Shown in pieces: positions 43,086 through 51,638 of a stretch of 64,000 nt of DNA. Both the position numbers and the translations under genes were made by a program. How positions within the stretch are numbered: position 1 is the first letter of the stretch; the number at the start of each line of letters is the position of its first letter. A model generated the notes under the pieces. It had not been told where the DNA came from. It saw only the letters and a program-made list of their open reading frames with translations, and did no database searches. The stretch is taken from contig NZ_DS483476.1 in the NCBI RefSeq assembly GCF_000154285.1, positions 62,001 through 126,000 on the forward strand, in the 5' to 3' direction. The stretch comes from Amedibacillus dolichus DSM 3991 (lineage in GTDB: Bacteria > Bacillota_I > Bacilli_A > Erysipelotrichales > Erysipelotrichaceae).

Positions 43086-43340
43086 TTACGTGCTCTTTTT
43101 ATCGTCTTTTTGCAAGTCTGATAGATCGAATGAGAGCAATGGTTTATTTGTTGTTTTATCCTTTATTTCTATTTCATAACCTAAATAATCGCACAACTTG
43201 ATCATATCTTGTAAAGTAATGCGCTCTTGACTTACTTTATTGTTTAATGATTGTTTACTAGACATTTCCCAAATATCCATTAGATCCAGTTGTAACTTAT
43301 TTTTGAATTGCAACATTATTTTTATTTTATTTTTTATCAT
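43086..43340 (-). CDS. Small HTH-like regulator
   Basis: 84 residues. QFKNKLQLDLMDIWEMSSKQ with SLNNKVSQERITLQDMIKLC suggests an XRE-like HTH domain. ATG 43340 with GGAGG at 7 bases. Divergent from the accessory cassette; operator-like repeats flank it on both sides. Confidence 0.6.
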   Translation of the reverse strand: MIKNKIKIMLQFKNKLQLDLMDIWEMSSKQSLNNKVSQERITLQDMIKLCDYLGYEIEIKDKTTNKPLLSFDLSDLQKDDKKST

Positions 43341-43352
43341 ATTTAACCTCCA

Positions 43353-43377
43353 AACAGTTTTGATATGGCACATACCC
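43353..43377. repeat. Operator-like repeat, copy 3
   Basis: Differs from copy 1 by a single base (G for A). It sits just upstream of the HTH gene's ribosome site. Confidence 0.6.
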
Positions 43378-43491
43378 TTTCTAGAATATGATAAGGTTTT
43401 ATCCGTTTTTTGTCAATGGAAAGTAAATATAAAAAGTTATGTTTATAACTTTAAAACTTTATAAGATAATTTCAAAAGTTTACTTTTTTTA

Positions 43492-43520
43492 TTGACAATA
43501 TAACGTAAAAAGTGTACTAT
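43492..43520 (+). promoter_or_regulatory. Strong promoter of the accessory cassette
   Basis: Consensus TTGACA, 17-base spacer, TACTAT, 50 bases before the first cassette gene. Confidence 0.75.
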
Positions 43521-43569
43521 GTATGCGTAAGGTACCTAACGAAGCCAAGAGGCAGGAGGATAAAAAGAC

Positions 43570-43725
43570 ATGAAAACAATTAAAAGAATGGGATTAAGAA
43601 ATTACTTATTAGTTAAATCAAATTGCTTGTATTCGGCTGTGTGGATCAAGTTGAATAGATCCAATAAACACCAATATAGAGAATGTTCAAGCGTTCATAA
43701 AATGATCGTTAGTTTATATAAATAG
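43570..43725 (+). CDS. Small basic cassette protein
   Basis: 51 residues, strongly basic (KTIKRMGLRNYLLVKSNCLY), with AGGAGG before its ATG. First gene after the promoter. Unknown function. Confidence 0.5.
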   Translation: MKTIKRMGLRNYLLVKSNCLYSAVWIKLNRSNKHQYRECSSVHKMIVSLYK

Positions 43726-43739
43726 AGGAGGAAAAGGGA

Positions 43740-44135
43740 ATGAAACTAGAACAATTAAAGGAAAAGCTAACTTGTGATAATTTAATGGAATTGGTAGATG
43801 CTTGCTACAGATGCTACAGATATAATAGCTATTTCGGAAGATTAAAAGTATATGAATTTGATGATGAATTTTTCAATATTCATTTCAATGATCCTATGGA
43901 AGCAGCAAGGGCTACGTTTTTCGGTAATATCCAAAATTGGCTAGATCCTTATATCAGGTTTAACGGCTACGGGAATTTGGAAAGCATAGACGAGGATGAA
44001 TACGAAATGGAGTTAAAGGACAATATAAATGAAATAGTAGAAAAATCACTAGAATTATACAAAGACGGAAATATCACTTTATATGGCGAATTAGAGGAAT
44101 TATTCGATGAATATTTAGAAAACGAGGAGGAATAA
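43740..44135 (+). CDS. Acidic cassette protein, unknown
   Basis: 131 residues, very acidic, with a helical C-terminus (NIVEKSLELYKDG-like stretches). GAGGAGGAAA before the ATG. No family recognised; small acidic phage proteins can mimic DNA, which is speculation here. Confidence 0.55.
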   Translation: MKLEQLKEKLTCDNLMELVDACYRCYRYNSYFGRLKVYEFDDEFFNIHFNDPMEAARATFFGNIQNWLDPYIRFNGYGNLESIDEDEYEMELKDNINEIVEKSLELYKDGNITLYGELEELFDEYLENEEE

Positions 44136-44139
44136 GGAC

Positions 44140-44502
44140 ATGAGAACACAATTAGAAGAACTTAAGAAATATGGGTATAAAATATATGTTAGTGATAAAT
44201 ATACATGGGCTTATATTATTACGTCTAGTAACAACATTTTATACATCGAAGAAAACCACTTTTATGGATATGATGTAAGCTTTGAGTATATCCCAACTGA
44301 TGGTTGCGGCGACGGTTGTTCATGTAAGGGGAAAGGACAAGATAGAATAGATCCAACGGTTATAACAATCGATCTAGAAAGTATCCAAAAGGCAGAAAGA
44401 AACGGTAGTAACTTTGCTTGGGAACTTGGCGCAAAACGCTATAAGAGTGTTGCGCAGTGGTTTGATAGAATGTGGTGTAAAGAGGATTTTTACAAATTAT
44501 AG
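44140..44502 (+). CDS. Cassette protein with cysteine cluster, unknown
   Basis: 120 residues. GCGDGCSCKGKGQDR is a compact three-cysteine glycine-rich motif in the middle. AACGAGGAGG ends the gene before. Not recognised. Confidence 0.55.
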   Translation: MRTQLEELKKYGYKIYVSDKYTWAYIITSSNNILYIEENHFYGYDVSFEYIPTDGCGDGCSCKGKGQDRIDPTVITIDLESIQKAERNGSNFAWELGAKRYKSVAQWFDRMWCKEDFYKL

Positions 44503-44522
44503 GGAATGTGGAGGAAAAGAAA

Positions 44523-44699
44523 ATGAGCGATAAAAGAACTATTAAGGAAACAATCGAATTATTTAAAAACTACGCATATCACTTCGAAGGAGAAGCGCAT
44601 AGATGCAACGATAAAGAAACCGCTGCGAATTGGAGAGGGAAAGCGGAAGCTTATAGATTAGCAGCGTTTGAGATTGAAAGGAACATGAAACATGACTAA
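44523..44699 (+). CDS. Small helical cassette protein
   Basis: 58 residues (TIKETIELFKNYAYHFEGEA), helical. ATG 44523 behind GGAGG. Stop overlaps the next gene. Confidence 0.5.
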   Translation: MSDKRTIKETIELFKNYAYHFEGEAHRCNDKETAANWRGKAEAYRLAAFEIERNMKHD

Positions 44700-44835
44700 A
44701 CTAGAATTGATTATATTTACTATCGGCGTTATTTTGTGGTTTATATATGTTATATGGAGCTTGAAAAAAGGCGTTAATCCGTTTACAATATGGGAAGAAG
44801 AGAAAGACGAGAACGCAGCAAAGGAGGGAAAATAA
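44692..44835 (+). CDS. Small single-span membrane protein
   Basis: 47 residues: one membrane helix (IIFTIGVILWFIYVIW) and a charged tail. Overlaps the preceding gene by 8 bases; an AAAGG site lies upstream. Confidence 0.5.
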   Translation: MTKLELIIFTIGVILWFIYVIWSLKKGVNPFTIWEEEKDENAAKEGK

Positions 44836-44838
44836 GAC

Positions 44839-44916
44839 ATGTTTATATTGAGGGCATTAGCTTCTATCGTAGGAGCGATTATAGGATTGTTTGGAGCTTT
44901 ACTTGGGCATAAGTAA
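44839..44916 (+). CDS. 25-residue hydrophobic peptide
   Basis: A short peptide made of one glycine-rich membrane helix (MFILRALASIVGAIIGLFGA). AGGAGGG lies 11-12 bases upstream. It could be a small membrane-active peptide; very short, so uncertain. Confidence 0.35.
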   Translation: MFILRALASIVGAIIGLFGALLGHK

Positions 44917-44955
44917 TATTGAAATTATAACATAAAAAAAAGAGAGGTTTAAAAA

Positions 44956-45318
44956 ATGAAAAAGTACAAAACGTGGACAGAAGAAAGCGCATCAAGGTCA
45001 ATTTATTTCAATTGGGATTTTATCGATAAAGCATTAAAAGATGAATTCGAAACAGAGGTTGGATATGTAAGTCAATATTTGATAAGACTTTCAGATCACG
45101 AAAGACCTCCAGTAATTGATGGATACGCAACTTATGAACATAAATTTTTCTATGACGCGAGAGACGAAGAAACATATATTTTAGCGGTTAAGTACTTGAC
45201 GGCTGCATTAGATAAATATTGCGATGGAAAAATAAATGCGGAGGAATTGGGCGAACTCTTATTTAATGTGAATTATAATGATTTGATGGAATTGCAATTG
45301 AAAGAAGAGGTTAAATGA
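44956..45318 (+). CDS. Cassette protein, unknown
   Basis: 120 residues, acidic, alpha/beta pattern, no motif recognised. AGAGAGG precedes the ATG. Confidence 0.5.
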   Translation: MKKYKTWTEESASRSIYFNWDFIDKALKDEFETEVGYVSQYLIRLSDHERPPVIDGYATYEHKFFYDARDEETYILAVKYLTAALDKYCDGKINAEELGELLFNVNYNDLMELQLKEEVK

Positions 45319-45319
45319 A

Positions 45320-45514
45320 ATGGGAAGAAAATTGTATATAGAAAGCGTAGAATTAATTGGTGATGATTTAAACGGATCAACACCATTGCAAATTGAAAAA
45401 TACGCAAAGGAAAATAACTTGTATTTTTCACAAGATGATATAGGGAATTGTTATCTTTCTAAAAATGAAGATTGTGAACAATTTGAAGAAGTAGAAGGAT
45501 TTGAAATTGACTAA
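45320..45514 (+). CDS. Small acidic cassette protein
   Basis: 64 residues, acidic. Starts one base after the previous stop; last gene of the cassette, followed by two terminators. Confidence 0.5.
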   Translation: MGRKLYIESVELIGDDLNGSTPLQIEKYAKENNLYFSQDDIGNCYLSKNEDCEQFEEVEGFEID

Positions 45515-45523
45515 TGTAGATTG

Positions 45524-45607
45524 AGCATTTGCGATTATATGCAAGTGCTTTTTTTATTACTGTTTCAGTATGGCTTTATTTCAGCGCTTTAGAGCGCTTT
45601 TTTTAGT
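45524..45607 (+). terminator. Tandem terminators ending the cassette
   Basis: AGCATTTGC/GCAAGTGCT with a T-run (45524-45556), then AGCGCT-TTAG-AGCGCT with seven T (45583-45607). Confidence 0.8.
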
Positions 45608-46520
45608 TTCGGTATATAAGAAGCTACGAAAACATGAAATAACGTTTCTAGGTGGGTTAAAATAAGCGATACAAAGGAATAAAGATGAATGATGTAAGCA
45701 TATATTTATATTATTTCTTATTTTTAATTGTATATGATGTATTTTTATGTATTTGTATATATAGATAGTATATAAGATGAAACAACGCTTAGAACGTCTA
45801 AAAAGGGCAGTTATGGAGAGGTAGTACAGTGGTAGTATATTGCTGCTTCTTAGTATATATATGCACTATGTATATGTAGTATGTAATATACTTACTCTTT
45901 TTATTATTTATTATATGTTTATTTATAATATGTATTATATGTAATATGTATATATAATAGTATGGCGCAGTATATTCATGATCTAATAGAATAAGATAGC
46001 ATATATGAGTATGGTTGTGCTGCTAGTGTAGTAGGTAGTATTATATATATCTACTATGTATATTTAATAATCTATATATAATTATTTTTATTCTTTCTTT
46101 TATTTTTATTATGTATTAAGTATTATATATACTATTATTATATAATATACAGGAGAATGAGAGAGGCATGAGGGCAAAGAGGAGAGGAAATAAAAGCAGT
46201 TTTTCGCGCATATATGAAAATAGAATAGTTTCTATATCCGTGATGGTCCTAGTGTATTTAAAAATTGTTCAAAAAATATAGTATGTATATGATAGTGTAA
46301 TAAAAACGAACCTTTTTTTAACACCAAAACCCTTTAAATAAGGCATATATATAACCCCCTCCCTATTTTTTTATCAATATAGCACCTTAGTTACCCCAAT
46401 CTCCCACACGAAGAATTTTTTCAATTTCACTCTTTTGTATTCATTCGAAATAGCCATACTCAAGAATAATCATGCATATTTTAGACTGCATAATTTCCAA
46501 TACAGTGTGGAAAACTTTTA
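45608..46520. other. AT-rich gap without clear genes
   Basis: About 0.9 kb rich in TATATG/GTATAT runs. Two loosely similar stretches start near 45829 and 46025 (GGTAGTATAT-type). A 37-codon ORF (46168-46281, beginning MRAKRRGNKSSFSRIYENRI) has a weak ribosome site. No tRNA cloverleaf could be confirmed. Nothing else supported. Confidence 0.4.
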
Positions 46521-46526
46521 CTTGAC

Positions 46527-46845
46527 TTGTCAACTTGACAAAAAAATAAAATTGGATATAGTATGAAGTTAGCAGATAAAAAAACTGCAACTCATGGCAC
46601 GTTGATACTGAAAGGTTGATGCGTGCTTTTTCTATGTTTGGTTTCGATTACATAATAAAATCGATGTGCGGTCAATAAGCATATTTTCATATTTGTTGTT
46701 CTCCTTTCACTTTCTAAAAATTTTATAAAATCTTTACAGTTTGGTATTGACCGAAAATACAAAAGCAGATGTATCGTACTTATCGCCTTGTTGATACATC
46801 AATTCATTAAATTATTTGTTAGACCTATAGAGGGTCTTTTTTTTT
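46527..46845 (+). promoter_or_regulatory. Late-operon leader: promoter, operator palindrome and terminator
   Basis: TTGTCAA-C-TTGACAA (46527-46541) overlaps the -35 of a promoter TTGACA-N16-TATAGT (46535-46562). The transcript would contain a hairpin TCGATT/AATCGA, a long-range 9-bp stem CGGTCAATA (46669-46677)/TATTGACCG (46745-46753), the stem GATGTATC/GATACATC, and a terminator AGACC/GGTCT with T8 (46821-46845), all before the first late gene. Confidence 0.55.
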
Positions 46846-46863
46846 ATTTCAGGAGGTGGTCTT

Positions 46864-47217
46864 GTGATTTCAAAAGGTTCAAAGCTAAGAGTTTTGGCTA
46901 ACTATCATTATAAAAATCACCCCGAGAAGAATGTTGATATCTTACTTGGGGAAACGAGAAATGGTAAATATCAACAATTTCAAGTACAAGACGTTAATCA
47001 AGGATTGAATGGAAAAGTGAATACCGGGTATGCCTACGTTAGAGCATTCACGAATGTTCCATTGAAAGTTGGCGATTACGTTACTGTAAAAGAAATTTTA
47101 GCGATTATTAAAAAATACAAAGATACGATCATTCATATCAAAATCGAAGAAACAATGCCCGGTGAATTGGTTGTAGACGATAGCGAAGTTAGTGAGGAGG
47201 GCGTATATGGGTATTAA
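46864..47217 (+). CDS. Phage protein before terminase, unknown
   Basis: 117 residues, beta-rich (VDILLGETRNGKYQQFQVQD), possibly an OB-like fold. GTG start 46864 with AGGAGGTGG. First gene of the late operon. Confidence 0.55.
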   Translation: MISKGSKLRVLANYHYKNHPEKNVDILLGETRNGKYQQFQVQDVNQGLNGKVNTGYAYVRAFTNVPLKVGDYVTVKEILAIIKKYKDTIIHIKIEETMPGELVVDDSEVSEEGVYGY

Positions 47218-47335
47218 AGCTGCACCTTGTCATGCTGGCAAAAAAGAAGCTTGCCCTAGGTCAAGAAATTGTGATTTGGGAAATCGTTGCGAGAAGTATC
47301 GAAAATGGTTAGAAGAATATCGTAAAGGAAGATAA
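47207..47335 (+). CDS. Small cysteine-rich phage protein
   Basis: 42 residues; PCHAGKKEACPRSRNCDLGN then RCEKYRKW gives four to five cysteines spaced as in a zinc-binding knuckle. GAGGAGG precedes the ATG. Overlaps its neighbour and lies 8 bases before terL. Confidence 0.55.
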   Translation: MGIKAAPCHAGKKEACPRSRNCDLGNRCEKYRKWLEEYRKGR

Positions 47336-47343
47336 AAAAGTTA

Positions 47344-48069
47344 ATGGAAGATTTATCAAGTGTCGTTCGAGTTTCAAGAGATGCATTAAGGACTTGTAAT
47401 TTTAACGATATACCAAAGCTGTATAAAGTAGCGAAAGTTATGTACGATGCGATGATACTTCAATATGATTACGCTTATGAAAACAATGATTTAAGACAGC
47501 AATATCGAATATGTCAGTTGATAGATCAAGAAGTTTTACCAAAACTAAAAGAAGCTATTGTACATACCAAAGACTGTAAAAGTGGAAATCGCTTAGCTAC
47601 GAATATAGTGGATTTATTAAAGTTGTTCTTCGCATTATCTGCAAGACGCATCTTAAGGAATTTTGCTTTATATATTGAGCAATATAAACGTAAAAAGGTG
47701 TGGGACAAGACAATGGATACAATGGAGTGTGTGTTTTCGTACGCTGATGAGTTTGCGATATCGGATAATATGAATATTATGCGTACTTCTTGTATGCCCG
47801 GTCTTGGAAAGTCATATTTTGGTAATTTATTTGTAGCTAATGCGCATGGCAATGACCCAAACTTGCAAATATTGCGAATTACATATTCTGATGACTTAGT
47901 TAAGATTACAACGAGACAAACAAAAGCAATTATCAAGTCAAAAGCCTTTGCAGAAATATTCCCTCGCTATCAAAATGTCAAAAATATATTTAAACAAGAA
48001 GATAAGTATTCGTATTGCTTATGTGATTGCGAAGATGAATACAATCTATTCGGTTTTACCCGTGATGGT
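47344..48069 (+). CDS. terL: Terminase large subunit, exon 1
   Basis: Encodes the N-terminal helical region and the ATPase Walker A-like CMPGLGKSYFGNLF (about residues 152-165), up to LFGFTRDG. The open frame itself runs on to 48114, but those last residues are intron. With exon 2 the protein is about 580 residues, a normal TerL, which packages DNA into the capsid using ATP and cuts it. Exact 5' splice point inferred: 48069 or 48073. Confidence 0.8.
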
Positions 48070-48896
48070 CAGTTGGCTCACTGTAGTAGTGATATTACAG
48101 TGAATCCCATCTAATTGCTGGAAACCTAAACCACTATGTGGCATGGCAATCAGCAGCTAAGATTTTGAGAAATTTGTTGGATAACAACCAACCATTTCTC
48201 TTTTATTTTGCGATAAAGGAGGAAATGGAAAATGGAAATTTGGAAAAAAGTGGAAAATTTTAACATGTACGAGATAAGCAATTTAGGAAGATTAAGAAAA
48301 AACTACAAAAAGGGAACAACAAAAATTTTAAAACCTGATGTGATTAACGGAGGCTACCTAAGATACACGCTATCAAAAGAAGGCATAACGTATCGGTTTA
48401 TAGCACATAGAATGGTAGCTAAGCATTTTATACAAAATCCTAACAATTATCCCGACATAAACCATATAGATAATAATAGAACAAACAATAAAGTAGAAAA
48501 TTTAGAATGGTGTACTCCTAAAATGAATGCGGAGCATAGAGAGAAGCAAAACCGAAATCCATCATGTAGAAAGGTATATCAATATGATAAAGATTTAAAT
48601 TTGATAGCAATATACAAATCTACTAGGGAATGCGCAAGAAAAACTAAATATTGTAAAAGTTCTATTCAAGTATGGTGTCAAAATAGGAATATTAAACCTA
48701 AAAATCCATATATTTGGAGTTATTCTCAATTAACAAAATAAAGTTCAACGACTAGGAATTATTCCGTACACCCAAGTGGGTGGAAATGGTGGGTATCTGT
48801 TTTACGACAGATAAAGATATAGTCTGATCTTGTATGAAAGTACAAGCAGTTCTTAAATGAACGGTAGTGTATTAACGACACACTGCGAACAAAGCG
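48070..48896 (+). ncRNA. Group I self-splicing intron in terL
   Basis: Core elements in order: P AATTGCTGGAAACC (48113-48126), Q AATCAGCAGCTAAG (48148-48161), R GTTCAACGACTAGG (48743-48756), S AAGATATAGTC (48814-48824). TGCTG in P pairs with CAGCA in Q (P4); GACTA in R pairs with TAGTC in S (P7). The HNH gene lies between Q and R. Joining TTTACCCGTGATGGT to CAAGCAACGGGTAAG restores the TerL frame and its Walker B region. Splice sites are inferred within a few bases; the alternative junction is 48073/48901. Confidence 0.85.
48232..48741 (+). CDS. HNH homing endonuclease (NUMOD4-HNH) inside the intron
   Basis: 169 residues. NUMOD4 start IWKKVENFNMYEISNLGRLR, HNH core (AHRMVAKHFIQNPNNYPDIN, HIDNNRTNNKVENLEWCTP) and a C-terminal NUMOD1-like DNA-binding part (VYQYDKDLNLIAIYKSTREC). 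Cuts intron-less terL alleles so the intron can copy itself. AAAGGAGGAAA precedes the ATG. It ends 1-2 bases before the R element. Confidence 0.9.
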   Translation: MEIWKKVENFNMYEISNLGRLRKNYKKGTTKILKPDVINGGYLRYTLSKEGITYRFIAHRMVAKHFIQNPNNYPDINHIDNNRTNNKVENLEWCTPKMNAEHREKQNRNPSCRKVYQYDKDLNLIAIYKSTRECARKTKYCKSSIQVWCQNRNIKPKNPYIWSYSQLTK

Positions 48897-49913
48897 CAAG
48901 CAACGGGTAAGCGTGGAAAGATTGTTGTTATTGATGATTTGTTGAAAGGACAAATCGAATGTAATAATGTGCAGCTACACAATCAATTAACACAGCGATA
49001 TTATTCGGATTGGTCATCACGTGCCGATGATGATAAGCAAAAGACGATGCTTTTAGGTACGATGTGGGCAGATACGGATTTACTTAATGTTTTATATGAT
49101 GTGGCGAAATCGAAAGGTTTGAGCGAGGATAAGAAGTATCCTTATGTCGAGATTACAAGTGATCGTTCCGGTTGCTTTATACGAATTCCTGCTCTTGACC
49201 GTAATAATCAATCAACTTGTCATCGAAGATATGCGACAAAGTATTTGCTTGATATAAAGAGAGGAATGACACGCTTTTTGTGGCAAGCTGTTTATCAGCA
49301 GAACCCAATCGCACCGGAAGGTCTTGAGTTTAATTACAATGTACTTCAAACCTACGAAACAAAACCGCTATTTGAGCAAGCGCAATCTCGCTACGCTTCA
49401 CTTGACCCTGCGAGACGTGGTAAAAACTATGTTTCTATGCCGATATGTTACAAAATCGAAGATAAGCATTATCTTGTAGATTTCTTATATCGTAAAAAGG
49501 CGATGAAAGAAATGTACGATGTGATTGTAGATAAGATTATTGAGCATCGCATCAATATCTTGGTGTTAGAAAACAATACCGATACAAGTTTAAAAGAGGT
49601 TTTGGAAGAAAGACTTCGGTTTAAAAACTATCTGCATTGCACCATTATCGAGAAATATTCAACGCAGAACAAAGAGCAACGTATTAAGGACCATCAATCA
49701 GATGTTAGAAATTATATTGTTTTTCCATGTAAAGGAATGTTCTCTTTGAATAGCGATATGGGGTTAGCTATGGAAGAAATAACCGCATATTCTTTTAACT
49801 ACCCTAATAAATTTGATGATGGTATTGATGCGCTTGTTATTTATGCAATGCAGTTTATAGATAGTGGAGTTGAATTCCCCGAGGTTGGCACATTCAAACG
49901 TGGTTACCTTTAA
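48897..49913 (+). CDS. terL: Terminase large subunit, exon 2
   Basis: Begins QATGKRGKIVVIDDLLKG, containing the Walker B-like VVIDD, followed by the motif III-type MLLGTMWAD and the nuclease domain with its aspartates in YASLDPARRG, LVLENNTD and DDGIDALVIY. An open frame with a TTG at 48939 exists, but translation presumably continues from exon 1 after splicing. Confidence 0.85.
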   Translation, partial: QATGKRGKIVVIDDLLKGQIECNNVQLHNQLTQRYYSDWSSRADDDKQKTMLLGTMWADTDLLNVLYDVAKSKGLSEDKKYPYVEITSDRSGCFIRIPALDRNNQSTCHRRYATKYLLDIKRGMTRFLWQAVYQQNPIAPEGLEFNYNVLQTYETKPLFEQAQSRYASLDPARRGKNYVSMPICYKIEDKHYLVDFLYRKKAMKEMYDVIVDKIIEHRINILVLENNTDTSLKEVLEERLRFKNYLHCTIIEKYSTQNKEQRIKDHQSDVRNYIVFPCKGMFSLNSDMGLAMEEITAYSFNYPNKFDDGIDALVIYAMQFIDSGVEFPEVGTFKRGYL

Positions 49914-49933
49914 TTTTGTGAGGAGGTGGAAAA

Positions 49934-51517
49934 ATGTCAGAAAATGAAAAACAAGCAACACGTATTGATAATAGTGTTTATGATGTTATTGATACAGGTA
50001 ATCCAAATCCATCACGAACTTACGGGGATATCGACTATTCCGGTTTTAAGATTATGACGGGAAGGAAAAAGTTAGAAATACCTGTATCAAAAGAAATGTT
50101 AAATGAACACATTATTGAGCGATATCTACCAAAGGTTTTTAATGATTTGAGTAGTAATATTTATGACTATAAGCATCTATTTAATGTTTATGCAGGCAAA
50201 TCAAACATTCAAAAGAAAGAACGAAAAGCTAATCCGGATAAAGAAAACAGTATCGTTGATGAAAGGCATCCGTTTTTTATGGTTGAATTTAAAAAAGGGT
50301 ATTTATATGGCAATGATACGAAGTATTCTTGTGCAGAAAGTGGAAGTTGTACCGATGAATTAACATTTTTATCAAAATATATGACCGAACAGAAAAAGCC
50401 ACGTAAAAATATTGATATTTCAGAAGATGTATATATCGCAGGTGCAGGTAATCGTATGATTTTGCCAAGAAAAAATTATGCTGGTATGGATGTTACCAAG
50501 AAAGCGCCATTTGAAATTTTTAATCTTGAATATACTAGATCGTTTATCGTATATTCCTCGAATTATACACATGAAATGTTATTTGGTGGCATTATTACAG
50601 AAATTCCATCAGATATACCGGAAATACCGAAGTATGAAATTATGATATACGATCATAAGTATTCTTATCGTTTTTCATGTAACACACTATTTCCGAGCAT
50701 AAACGGTGCAAAATTTTTAAGTAAGCAACGACATTATATTGGTTATGTACCTTTTAGTGAATGGAAAATAAATTCCGCTAGAATTGGTATAGTGGAAGTT
50801 GTTGAATCTATTTTAGATGCAGCCAATATGATATCGTCTAACGAAGTAGATAATGTTATTGATTATGTAAATAGCATTTTATTGGTTTATAACCAAAAAA
50901 TATCAAAACAATCAATGGACGGTGTATTAGAAAACAGAGCGATGCAGTTAAATACTACAGATCCATCACGACCCGCAGACGCTAAATATTTAGTAAATGC
51001 CCTTAATCATGGAGATGTAATGCAAAAATATGAAGCACTTATCAAAGTAGCTTATAGCATTGTCGGAGTACCGCAACCTACAACACAATCTACATCAGGT
51101 GGAGATACAGGAGAAGCTAGAAACCTCGGTGGAGGTTGGGCGAGTGCTAGTGTAGTTGCGGATAATGAAGAAATCATGCTTAAGGAATCCGAAAAGAATA
51201 TGCTTGAAATATGTTTGGCTATTTGCATCAAACACCCATCGTGTCCTATCAAAACATTGGATATCACTGATATTGAAATTAACTTCAATAGAAATAGAAA
51301 TGATAACTTGCTGGTTAAAACGCAATCACTACAAAATTTATATTCAATGAATGTTCCAAAAGAAATTTCGTTGAATTATGTTGGTATATCGGCAAATTCC
51401 CATGAAGATGCGCAGGCATGGGATAAAGCGGACAAGGAGGCGAAGAATAATGTTGTAGTTACTCAAAAGGAAGAAACTACGGAAGTAGAAGATGAAATAG
51501 AAGTAACCAAAGAATGA
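49934..51517 (+). CDS. Portal protein (SPP1 gp6 type)
   Basis: 527 residues. Matches SPP1-type portals in order: FFMVEFKKGYLYGNDTKYSC, then ISSNEVDNVIDYVNSILLVY and GDTGEARNLGGGWASASV. It forms the dodecameric DNA gate of the capsid. GAGGAGGTGG before the ATG, directly after terL. Confidence 0.9.
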   Translation: MSENEKQATRIDNSVYDVIDTGNPNPSRTYGDIDYSGFKIMTGRKKLEIPVSKEMLNEHIIERYLPKVFNDLSSNIYDYKHLFNVYAGKSNIQKKERKANPDKENSIVDERHPFFMVEFKKGYLYGNDTKYSCAESGSCTDELTFLSKYMTEQKKPRKNIDISEDVYIAGAGNRMILPRKNYAGMDVTKKAPFEIFNLEYTRSFIVYSSNYTHEMLFGGIITEIPSDIPEIPKYEIMIYDHKYSYRFSCNTLFPSINGAKFLSKQRHYIGYVPFSEWKINSARIGIVEVVESILDAANMISSNEVDNVIDYVNSILLVYNQKISKQSMDGVLENRAMQLNTTDPSRPADAKYLVNALNHGDVMQKYEALIKVAYSIVGVPQPTTQSTSGGDTGEARNLGGGWASASVVADNEEIMLKESEKNMLEICLAICIKHPSCPIKTLDITDIEINFNRNRNDNLLVKTQSLQNLYSMNVPKEISLNYVGISANSHEDAQAWDKADKEAKNNVVVTQKEETTEVEDEIEVTKE

Positions 51518-51541
51518 CACCCATTTGGGTGTTTTTCTTTT
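51517..51541 (+). terminator. Hairpin with T-run after the portal gene
   Basis: ACACCC-ATTT-GGGTGT followed by TTTTCTTTT. Within the late operon it may attenuate rather than end transcription. Confidence 0.6.
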
Positions 51542-51576
51542 GCCCTAGAGAAAGGGTAGATAAATTTCGCAAACAT

Positions 51577-51614
51577 GGACAGAGAAGTCTTAAATCGCAA
51601 AGGACAGAGAAGTC
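51577..51614 (+). repeat. Direct repeat GGACAGAGAAGTC
   Basis: Exact 13-base copies at 51577-51589 and 51602-51614, 25 bases apart, between portal and scaffold genes. Confidence 0.7.
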
Positions 51615-51638
51615 GTATAAAACGCAAGGAGTAATAAA

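Noticed and set aside
45816-45890. Possible tRNA-like segment (GGTAGTACAGTGGTAGTAT)
   Set aside because: Looks like a D-arm, but no acceptor or T-arm pairing could be built; AT-rich repeats explain it.
48070-48114. End of the first terL open frame as true C-terminus
   Set aside because: It runs into the intron; group I core and downstream TerL frame show a split gene instead.
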